This document shows, piece after piece, positions 6,577-12,928 of a stretch of DNA of 15,740 bases. The first letter of the stretch is position 1; every line of letters starts with the position of its first letter. Source of the stretch: JACDAV01 sp036556145 (GTDB lineage: Bacteria; Chloroflexota; Limnocylindria; Limnocylindrales; CSP1-4); assembly GCA_036556145.1 (NCBI GenBank), contig DATBKB010000021.1, positions 1 through 15,740 on the forward strand, written 5' to 3'. The position numbers were made by a program, and so were the translations under genes. Below the pieces are notes generated by a model that worked only from the letters and a program-made list of their open reading frames with translations, did no database searches and had not been told where the DNA came from.

Positions 6577-7667
6577 ACCGCCAGGGCGTCCTCGGCGGGC
6601 GCGGGCGCCGACGCGCTGGCGAGCACGAGGCACGCCTCCCGCGGGAACGACACGGTCACCGTCTCGCCGACCGCGGGCAGCGCGAGGTGCGGGTCGTTGA
6701 ACGTGTCGAGCGAGACCGCCGTGCCGTTGCCCAGCCCGACCCGCATCCGCACGATCGAGCCGAGGAACGACACGTCCTCCAGCGGGCCCCGCAAGCGATT
6801 CGATCCCCCGTTCTCGCCGAGCTCGATGCTCTCCGGGCGGAGCGCGATCGACACGCCGCCATGTCCGTCGTCGATTGGCTTGGCCGCCTGGATCTCCTGG
6901 CCGTGGACCGAGAGCCGCCCGGCCCGAGCGTCGACGACCTGGGCGGTGAGGAGGTTCAGCGTCCCGACGAACGAGGCCACGAAGCGCGTCGCGGGGAAGT
7001 TGTAGATCTCGGCCGGCGTCCCGATCTGCTCGATCCGGCCCTCGCTCATGACGACGACCCGATCGGAGAGGGACAGCGCCTCCTCCTGGTCATGGGTGAC
7101 GTAGACCGTCGTGATCCCGAGCTGGCGCTGGATCGCCCGGATCTGCTGCCGTAGCGAAACGCGGATCTTCGCGTCGAGGGCCGACAGGGGCTCGTCGAGC
7201 AGCAGGACCTGCGGCTCGATCGCGAGCGCCCGGGCGAGCGCGACGCGCTGCTGCTGGCCGCCGGAGAGCTGCCACGGGTACCGTTCGCCGCGGCCGGGCA
7301 GGCCGATGAGCTCGAGCAGCTCGCCGACACGCTTCTTGATCTCGTTCGCCGGCCGGCGGCGGATCCGCATCCCGAAGCCGATGTTTCCCGCGACCGTCAT
7401 GTTGGGAAACAGCGCGTAGGCCTGGAACACCATGCCGACGTTGCGGCGGTTCGGCGGCTGGCGGGTGATGTCCTTGCCGTCGATGATGATCGAGCCCGCC
7501 GTCGGATGCTCGAAGCCGGCGATCATCCGGAGCGTCGTCGTCTTGCCGCAGCCCGACGGGCCGAGGAACGACACGAACTCGCCGCGCTCGGCGGACAGGT
7601 TGAAGCTTTCCACCGCGACGACGTCGCCGAACCGCTTCTCGACGCCGCTCAGCTCGAGGAAGCCCAT
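6573..7667 (-). CDS. ABC importer ATPase, PotA/PhnT/FbpC-like
   Basis: The 364-aa protein energises uptake by the permease pair encoded upstream. Visible motifs: Walker A GPSGCGKTT (36-44), Q-loop Gln82 in VFQAYALFP, signature LSGGQ (134-138), Walker B LLLDEP (155-160), D-loop SALD and H-loop His192. Residues about 235-350 form the C-terminal TOBE_2 beta domain (VSIALRPESIEL), typical of importers for polyamines, ferric iron, aminoethylphosphonate and sugar phosphates. GAGGGG sits 7 nt before the ATG; the gap from the second permease is 13 nt, and the stop overlaps the HAD gene. A short Ala/Pro tail follows the TOBE domain. Sequence alone does not fix the substrate. Confidence 0.93.
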   Translation of the reverse strand: MGFLELSGVEKRFGDVVAVESFNLSAERGEFVSFLGPSGCGKTTTLRMIAGFEHPTAGSIIIDGKDITRQPPNRRNVGMVFQAYALFPNMTVAGNIGFGMRIRRRPANEIKKRVGELLELIGLPGRGERYPWQLSGGQQQRVALARALAIEPQVLLLDEPLSALDAKIRVSLRQQIRAIQRQLGITTVYVTHDQEEALSLSDRVVVMSEGRIEQIGTPAEIYNFPATRFVASFVGTLNLLTAQVVDARAGRLSVHGQEIQAAKPIDDGHGGVSIALRPESIELGENGGSNRLRGPLEDVSFLGSIVRMRVGLGNGTAVSLDTFNDPHLALPAVGETVTVSFPREACLVLASASAPAPAEDALAV

Positions 7668-7680
7668 CGATCGTCCCCTC

Positions 7681-8571
7681 CTACCGCGCCCCTGCGACCT
7701 GGACCCGTTGTCGCGAGCCGCGGCCGAGCAGGGCGATGGCGACCATCGCGATCCAGGTCAACCCGAAGCTGATGAGCGACACCGCCGCGGGCTGGAACGG
7801 CTGGCTGCTGCGACCGAGCAATGAGAGATAGGGCCCGAAGGCCTGCGTGCGGGCGAGCACCTGCGCGATCGTGTACTCGCCGATCACGATCGCGAGCGTC
7901 AGGAAGGCCCCGGACAGGAGCGCCGTCCGGAGGTTCGGGAAGATCACCTGGAGGAGGATCCGGCCCCAGCCGGAGCCCATGCTCTGCGCCGCCTCGGTGA
8001 GCGTGCGGACGTCGATCGCCGCCAGCCCCGTGTCGACGGCCCGGTACATGTAGGGGAACGACAGGATCACGTAGGCGGCCACCAGCAGGATGTTGAGGCC
8101 GAGGTCCGTGGCGGCCAGAACGATGATCGGGCTGCCACCGCCGTAGATCCGGATGAGGCCGAAGGCCAGGACGATCGGCGGCACGACGAAGGGCATGAGC
8201 GTCACGAACTCGACGATCGGGCGGGCGCGGGGCAGGCGCAGCCGGACCCAGTACGCGGTCGGCACGATGATCAGCAGGCTGATGAAGATCGTCACGAGCC
8301 CGGCGACGAACGAGTAGAGGAGGCCGCCGAGGAAGCCGTCGTCGGCGAGGACCTGGCGGTAGGCGAGGAACGGGTCCGGCCGCGGCCTCGTCGAGAAGAG
8401 GTACGTGCCGACCAGCGGCAGGATGAAGTAGAGCCCGCCGGCGATGAAGATGAGCCAGGCCCAGATCGAGCCGATCCCCCGCCTTCGCGAACCGGCGGCC
8501 CGGCCCGACTGAAGCCACGACCGCATGACGCCGAGCGGGCCGAACGGTGCCTGCGTGCCGGTGCCGCTCAT
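7681..8571 (-). CDS. ABC importer permease, second subunit (PotC/PhnV-like)
   Basis: The 296-aa inner-membrane protein has a basic N-terminal cytoplasmic segment (about 1-34) and six predicted spans. The EAA loop that docks on the ATPase is at about 193-213 (TEAAQSMGSGWGRILLQVIFP). The start is taken at the ATG at 8571, which overlaps the first permease's stop as ATGA; an ATG four codons upstream (8583) is the alternative. RIYGGGSPII after span three matches the periplasmic face of PotC-type permeases. It forms a heterodimer with the first permease by inference. Confidence 0.92.
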   Translation of the reverse strand: MSGTGTQAPFGPLGVMRSWLQSGRAAGSRRRGIGSIWAWLIFIAGGLYFILPLVGTYLFSTRPRPDPFLAYRQVLADDGFLGGLLYSFVAGLVTIFISLLIIVPTAYWVRLRLPRARPIVEFVTLMPFVVPPIVLAFGLIRIYGGGSPIIVLAATDLGLNILLVAAYVILSFPYMYRAVDTGLAAIDVRTLTEAAQSMGSGWGRILLQVIFPNLRTALLSGAFLTLAIVIGEYTIAQVLARTQAFGPYLSLLGRSSQPFQPAAVSLISFGLTWIAMVAIALLGRGSRQRVQVAGAR

Positions 8572-9467
8572 GCCTTCAGCCACCGTTCGGAGCGCCGCTG
8601 GAGGATCGAGTAGAAGAAAATCGAGAGGGCCATGATGCCGACCATCCCCATCGCGACGGCGTATCCGAGGCCCGGGTTGTGGAGGACGTCGCCGCGGATC
8701 TGCGAGCTGATGACGAGCGTGACGATGTTGAGCGTGCCGCCCGTCAGCTGGTAGGCGGTCGCCTGGGCGCCGAACGAGTTCCCGAACAACAGGATCATCG
8801 TGCCGAGGATCGACGGCAGCAGGATCGGCAGCGCGACGTGGCGCCAGTACTGCGCCGAGGACGCACCCATGTTCTCCGCTGCCTCACGCCACTCGCGGCG
8901 CAGCCCCTCGAGCGCCGGCGCGATGATGAGGATCATCAGGGGGAACTGGAAGTAGAGGTACACGAGCTCGAGCCCGAGCTTCGTCGTCAGGCGGAAACCC
9001 GGGTAGATCTGGATCCCGAAGTCCCGCAGCCAGACGGTCACGAAGCCGTTCAGCCCGAGCGTGAAGATGAACGCGATGGCGAGCGGGACCCCGGCGAAGT
9101 TCGAGGCGACGCCCGAGAACGTCATCAGCGCCGCCCGCAGCACTCGCGGCAGCCCGCCCAGGACGACCGACCACGCCAGGAGCAGCCCGAAGATCCCGCC
9201 GGCGATCGCGGTGACGAGACTGATCTCGATGCTGTTCATGAAGGCGCCCGGGATGACGCCGGTCGATAGATCCGCGTAGTTCGCGAGCGTCAGAGCGCCG
9301 GTGCCGTCGTGCAGGCTGCCGACGACGAGGAACGCGACCGGCAGGAACATGAACGCGGTCGCGAAGAGAAAGAACGGGACGAGGCCCAGCCACGCCCATC
9401 CGAAACGCCGAGGAGCGGGGCGTGCGGATGGCACGCCCCGCTCCCGGGTTGCGGTCAGCTCGGTCAC
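8568..9467 (-). CDS. ABC importer permease, first subunit (PotB/PhnU-like)
   Basis: The 299-aa membrane protein begins with a polar Arg-rich segment, then six predicted spans from about residue 23. The EAA motif is at 195-220 (EAAENMGASSAQYWRHVALP). The start is GTG at 9467, 27 nt after the binding-protein gene ends, with only a weak GAGAA ribosome site, so translation may partly depend on read-through from the upstream gene. It belongs to the binding-protein-dependent transport permease family. The stop overlaps the second permease by 4 nt. Confidence 0.92.
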   Translation of the reverse strand: MTELTATRERGVPSARPAPRRFGWAWLGLVPFFLFATAFMFLPVAFLVVGSLHDGTGALTLANYADLSTGVIPGAFMNSIEISLVTAIAGGIFGLLLAWSVVLGGLPRVLRAALMTFSGVASNFAGVPLAIAFIFTLGLNGFVTVWLRDFGIQIYPGFRLTTKLGLELVYLYFQFPLMILIIAPALEGLRREWREAAENMGASSAQYWRHVALPILLPSILGTMILLFGNSFGAQATAYQLTGGTLNIVTLVISSQIRGDVLHNPGLGYAVAMGMVGIMALSIFFYSILQRRSERWLKA

Positions 9468-9494
9468 GGCCGTTCTCGCCGTGGGTTCGGACGG

Positions 9495-10721
9495 TTACCC
9501 GCCGATGTTCGCCCCGACGGCCTTGTCCCAGTTCTCGGTGATGAGCTTGGTCGCCTTGTTGAGCTGGTCGAGGGACGGGAAGACCGCGCCCGCGACGTCA
9601 GGCAGCTTGGCGAGCGCCTCCTGCGGGACCTTGTTCTCGGCGACGAGGTTCTCGTACCGGATCGGGTGGCAGTACCCCGCGAGCCAGAGGTTCTGGCCCT
9701 CGTCCGAGTACAGGAACTCCTGCCACAGCTTCGCCGCGTTCGGATGCGGGGCGAACTTGCTGATGGCCTGGACGTAGACGCCGGCGAACCGCCCGGACTT
9801 CGGAACGACGACCTCGATCTCGAGGCCGCTGGCCGCCGCGGCGTCGCGGCTTGCGAGCGCGTTGTACGTCCAGCGGATCGTGATCGGGGTCTCACCGGCG
9901 GCGACGGTCGACGCGTTGGCGATCGTCGGGTTGAGGTTGCCGGAGTCGTTGAGCTGCTTGAAGAAGTCGAGCCCGGGCTGGGCGTCGTCGAGCGACCCGC
10001 CGTTGGCGAGAGCCGCGGCATAGACGGTCTGGATGGCCTGGTTCGAGGTCCGCGGGTCACCGGCGAGCGCCACCTGGCCCTTGTACTCGGGCTTGAGGAG
10101 GTCGGACCAGTCCTGCGGGACGTTGGCCACGACGGACTTGTTCACCTCGAAGGCGAGCACGCCGTAGTAGTCGCCCCACCAGAAGCCGTCGGCGTCCTTG
10201 GCGCTGTCGGGGATCGTGTCCCACGTCGCGACCTTGTGCTGGGCGAGAAGCCCCTCACCCTTCGCCAGCGGACCGAATGACAGGCCGACGTCAATGACGT
10301 CCGGCGCAGTCGGTCCCGGGTTGTCCTTGTTGGCGCGGATCGCCTCGACCTCGTCGCCGGAGCCGGCGTTCGGGTCGAGCTCGTTGACCGCGAGCCCCGT
10401 CCGCTCCTTGAACGTGTCGATGACGTTCGGCTCGGTCCAGCCTTCGCGCGGACCGTAGTTGCACCAGTCGTGGGGCAGGGCGATCGTGGTGACGGTGCCC
10501 TCGTCCTTGGCCGCGGCGAGCATCGCCGGATCGGGCACGAACTCCTCGAATCCGCCGGCCGGCGGCTGGGACGCCTGCGACGCGCCGGGCGTCGCGCCCG
10601 GCTGTGAGGCGGGCGGGCTGCTGGGTGAGACCGACGCGGCGGGGCTGGTGCACGCGCCGACGATCAGCGCGAGGACGGCCAGCAGGCCGATCGGACGGTT
10701 GAGCGCGCGGTGACCAGTCAA
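9495..10721 (-). CDS. ABC importer solute-binding lipoprotein (SBP_bac_6/PotD/AfuA-like)
   Basis: The 408-aa product captures the solute outside the membrane. Residues 1-24 are a lipoprotein signal with lipobox ending VGAC (Cys24), followed by a Ser/Pro/Ala linker to about 50. The bilobed domain starts near LAAAKDEGTVTTIALPHDW with a characteristic WCNYG segment, then GFWWGDYYGVLAFEVNK, DWSDLLKPEYKGQVAL and LYSDEGQNLW, the layout of ferric, polyamine, aminoethylphosphonate and hexose-phosphate binding proteins. The start is an unusual TTG at 10721, chosen because AGGAG lies exactly 8 nt upstream and the signal peptide begins there; upstream in-frame residues look non-coding. This is the first gene of the five-gene operon. 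Substrate not determined. Confidence 0.88.
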   Translation of the reverse strand: MTGHRALNRPIGLLAVLALIVGACTSPAASVSPSSPPASQPGATPGASQASQPPAGGFEEFVPDPAMLAAAKDEGTVTTIALPHDWCNYGPREGWTEPNVIDTFKERTGLAVNELDPNAGSGDEVEAIRANKDNPGPTAPDVIDVGLSFGPLAKGEGLLAQHKVATWDTIPDSAKDADGFWWGDYYGVLAFEVNKSVVANVPQDWSDLLKPEYKGQVALAGDPRTSNQAIQTVYAAALANGGSLDDAQPGLDFFKQLNDSGNLNPTIANASTVAAGETPITIRWTYNALASRDAAAASGLEIEVVVPKSGRFAGVYVQAISKFAPHPNAAKLWQEFLYSDEGQNLWLAGYCHPIRYENLVAENKVPQEALAKLPDVAGAVFPSLDQLNKATKLITENWDKAVGANIGG

Positions 10722-10734
10722 GTTCCCTTCTCCT
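10722..10734 (-). promoter_or_regulatory. Ribosome site deciding the TTG start of the binding protein
   Basis: On the minus strand AGGAGAAGGGAAC precedes TTG. AGGAG is a full anti-16S match at 8-nt spacing. It lies inside the longer open frame that begins at 10871, arguing against that upstream start. Confidence 0.7.
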
Positions 10735-10871
10735 AATGCGAGGCTGAGCGCAGCGAGGGTGAGCGGGGGCGCCGGTCGGGCAAAAGCCTCCTCCGTGGCA
10801 ACGTTCCCGGGCGGCGCGACGTGCACGCAACCGAACCCCTCGGCGGTTCGTCGGCCTCCTCCGGCGTGCAT

Positions 10872-10899
10872 TTGACCCCGCGGGGAGGCGGGGCGTCAA
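10872..10899. promoter_or_regulatory. Inverted repeat between divergent genes, candidate operator
   Basis: TTGACCCCGC and GGGGCGTCAA face each other across 8 nt; 8 of 10 positions pair, including the perfect outer TTGAC/GTCAA. It lies in the 254-nt region separating the ABC operon from the nucleotidyltransferase gene, just upstream of that gene's -10 box. A repressor dimer bound here would be placed to act on both directions. This is suggested only by symmetry and position. The rest of the region holds a small CGAACC/GGTTCG hairpin (minus-strand leader) and no gene. Confidence 0.35.
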
Positions 10900-10918
10900 G
10901 ATGCGACCTTCGCAACCC

Positions 10919-10924
10919 TATACT
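10919..10924 (+). promoter_or_regulatory. -10 box TATACT for the nucleotidyltransferase gene
   Basis: TATACT is one mismatch from TATAAT and lies about 52 nt before the ATG at 10976. A poor -35 (TCAAGA, 17-nt spacing) overlaps the right arm of the inverted repeat at 10872-10899. The overlapping minus-strand TAGGGT could serve the ABC operon, but no -35 supports it. Confidence 0.45.
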
Positions 10925-10975
10925 CCATCCGAGCCGCGGCCGGGTCCCGGACGGTGCGGCGGGGAGGGACGGTCG

Positions 10976-11803
10976 ATGACCGCGGAGGCCGGCACCGTCG
11001 CGCGAACGCTGGACGACCCGCTCGCCGAGTCGCTGCGGGTGGTCGACCTGGCCGAGCGGCGCGGCCTCCTCGTCCGCCTCATGGGCGGGATGGCGATTCG
11101 GGCCCACGCCCCGGACTGGCTCGCCAGGACCCGGCGCAAGGAGGTCGACCTCGACTTCGCGACCCGGTCGTCGGATCGGGCGGCCTTCTACGAGCTCCTC
11201 GAGGCCGAGGGCTACACACCGGACCGCCGTCACAACGCGCTGTTCGGCCGGAAGCAGGCGTACTTCGTCGACATCGCCCACAAGCGGCCCGTCGACGTCC
11301 TCATCGACCGCCTCGAGATGTGCCACACGTTCGACTTCGCCGACCGGCTGCCCTTCTCGACGCCGACCCTGCCGCTGGCCGAGCTGCTCCTCTCGAAGCT
11401 CCAGGTCGTGAAGATCAACCGCAAGGACGTGCTCGACGCGCTGGCACTCCTCGCCGAGCACGAGCTGGGGCCCGACGACGGCGCCCTCGACGCGACCCAC
11501 GGTCGGGGCGCGATCAGCCTGCCCCGGGTCCTGTCGTTCACGTCGAACGACTGGGGCTGGTGGCGGACGGTCACCGGCAACCTCGACAAGCTCGCCGCCT
11601 ACCTCGAGCACGACCAGCAGGAGGGCGACCTCGATCTCGGGACGGGTCGGCCGCTCAGGTTCGACCCGGCGGCCCAGGTCGCCGATTTGCGGCGGGCGAT
11701 CGACGAGGCCCCGAAGTCGGCCCGCTGGAAGCTCCGGGCGAGGGTCGGCGAGCGGGTCGCCTGGTACACGGAGCCCGAGGAGGTCGGCCACGGGCCGACC
11801 TGA
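10976..11803 (+). CDS. Orphan AbiEii-like nucleotidyltransferase
   Basis: The 275-aa protein has the polymerase-beta-type nucleotidyltransferase core of the AbiEii/AbiGii toxin family: Gly-Gly at 37-38 (LMGGMAI), the metal-binding pair D58/D60 in KEVDLDF, and a third carboxylate D107 in RPVDVLID. The helical KLQVVKINRKDVLDALALL segment matches the family's K-x-R-KD-x-D pattern. The C-terminal half (about 175-275) contains NDWGWWRTVTGNL, which I do not recognise. GGGAGG precedes the ATG at 10976; an ATG at 10901 in the same frame lies upstream of the -10 box and is rejected. No AbiEi-like antitoxin gene adjoins it. Toxin activity (tRNA or nucleotide transfer) is family knowledge for some relatives; a housekeeping nucleotidyl transfer role is equally possible. 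Confidence 0.8.
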   Translation: MTAEAGTVARTLDDPLAESLRVVDLAERRGLLVRLMGGMAIRAHAPDWLARTRRKEVDLDFATRSSDRAAFYELLEAEGYTPDRRHNALFGRKQAYFVDIAHKRPVDVLIDRLEMCHTFDFADRLPFSTPTLPLAELLLSKLQVVKINRKDVLDALALLAEHELGPDDGALDATHGRGAISLPRVLSFTSNDWGWWRTVTGNLDKLAAYLEHDQQEGDLDLGTGRPLRFDPAAQVADLRRAIDEAPKSARWKLRARVGERVAWYTEPEEVGHGPT

Positions 11804-11828
11804 GCCCTGCCCCCGGCTGGAGCCCGCA

Positions 11829-11846
11829 GCCCGGCCCGGCCCGGGC
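11829..11846 (+). terminator. GC hairpin after the nucleotidyltransferase gene
   Basis: GCCCGG and CCGGGC form a 6-bp stem with a 6-nt loop, 26 nt after the stop codon. Only a weak T-containing stretch (GGTCTTG) follows. It may end or attenuate the transcript within the 120-nt gap before the phosphoesterase gene. Confidence 0.3.
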
Positions 11847-11854
11847 GACGGGTC

Positions 11855-11884
11855 TTGCGAAGGCCCCACCACGGGCCCCAGACT
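11855..11884 (+). promoter_or_regulatory. Possible promoter of the metallophosphoesterase gene
   Basis: TTGCGA (11855-11860) and CAGACT (11879-11884) are separated by 18 nt and lie about 40 nt before the GTG at 11924. Both boxes are imperfect. Confidence 0.25.
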
Positions 11885-11923
11885 GTCGGCCGAACGGGAG
11901 CGGCCATCCGGAGGGAGGAGGCT

Positions 11924-12865
11924 GTGAGGATCTTCTTCGCCACGGACATCCACGGCTCGGAGGTCTGCTGGCGCAAGTTCCTCAACGCGGGCGCGTACCA
12001 CCAGGCGGACGTGCTGATCATGGGCGGCGACATGACCGGCAAGGCCATGGTGCCGATCGTCGACAAGGGCGGCGGGACCTGGGAGCTGACGCTCCAGGAG
12101 CAGCAGCACAGCCTGTCCGGCGAGGACGAGCTCAAGGCGATGGAAAAGCGGATCCTCGACCGTGGCTACTACCCGGTCCGGCTCACCCAGGCCGAGGTCG
12201 ACGCCTGGTCGAAGGACTCGGCCCTCGTCGACGCGCGGTTCAAGGAGGAGATGCTCAAGGCCGTCGAGCGCTGGATGGCCCTGGCCGACGAGCGGCTCCG
12301 CGACTCGAAGATCCGCTGCATCGTCTCGCCCGCCAACGACGACATGTTCGAGATCGACCCTCTCATCGAGAAGGCCGACCGGGTCGACCTCGGTGAGGGC
12401 AACACGATCCCGCTCGACGGCTTCACCGTCGTCTCGACCGGTTGGGCCAACCCGACGCCGTGGAAGACGTTCCGCGAGCTGCCCGAGCCGGAGCTACGGT
12501 CCCGAATCGACGGTCTCGTCGGCACGGTCGATGATCCGAAGCGGGCGATCTTCAACTTCCACGCGCCGCCCTACGGCTCGAATCTCGACGCCGCCCCGAA
12601 GCTCGACGAGAACATGCGCTACGTCTCGGGCGGGCAGGCCCTCGTGCCGGTCGGGTCGCACGCGGTGCGTGACGCCATCGAGGCGTACGGGCCGGTCCTC
12701 TCGCTCCACGGCCACATCCACGAGGGCCGCGGCGCGGTGAAGCTCGGCCGGACGCTGTCCGTGAACCCCGGCAGCACGTACGAGGACGGCGTCCTGCAAG
12801 CCGCGATCGTCGATCTCGACTCGAAGAAAGGCGAGGTGAAGCGCTATCTCCTGATCAACGGCTGA
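11924..12865 (+). CDS. Calcineurin-like metallophosphoesterase
   Basis: The 313-aa cytoplasmic protein has the full dimetal set: D8/H10 in ATDIHGS, D36 in MGGDMTG, N138-D139 in SPANDD, H213 in FNFHAPPYGS, and H264/H266 in LHGHIHEG. It ends with NPGSTYEDGVLQAAIVDL, as in YfcE-like phosphoesterases. The distance between motifs two and three (about 100 residues) is much longer than in minimal enzymes and is filled with a mostly helical, charged segment (about 52-130). The GTG at 11924 is chosen because the beta strand leading to the DxH motif starts there and GGAGGGAGGAGG precedes it; an in-frame ATG at 11855 would add 23 Arg-rich residues. Substrate (phosphodiester or phosphomonoester) unknown. 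It precedes the permease gene by 63 nt and may be co-transcribed. Confidence 0.88.
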   Translation: MRIFFATDIHGSEVCWRKFLNAGAYHQADVLIMGGDMTGKAMVPIVDKGGGTWELTLQEQQHSLSGEDELKAMEKRILDRGYYPVRLTQAEVDAWSKDSALVDARFKEEMLKAVERWMALADERLRDSKIRCIVSPANDDMFEIDPLIEKADRVDLGEGNTIPLDGFTVVSTGWANPTPWKTFRELPEPELRSRIDGLVGTVDDPKRAIFNFHAPPYGSNLDAAPKLDENMRYVSGGQALVPVGSHAVRDAIEAYGPVLSLHGHIHEGRGAVKLGRTLSVNPGSTYEDGVLQAAIVDLDSKKGEVKRYLLING

Positions 12866-12928
12866 TCGGCGGGCGATCGGCCGGCTCGTGCACCCGGCTC
12901 ATCGATAAGGGAGAAGGAGGGAACTCGG

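Noticed and set aside
10776..10800. CGGGCAAAAGCC near CTCCGTG, reminiscent of part of the ykkC guanidine riboswitch
   Set aside because: Only a fragment resembles the consensus, the order and strand do not match a riboswitch reading into either gene, and the other conserved blocks are absent.
10722..10871. N-terminal extension of the binding protein to an ATG at 10871
   Set aside because: It would place 50 non-signal residues before the lipoprotein signal, while a full AGGAG site precedes the TTG at 10721.
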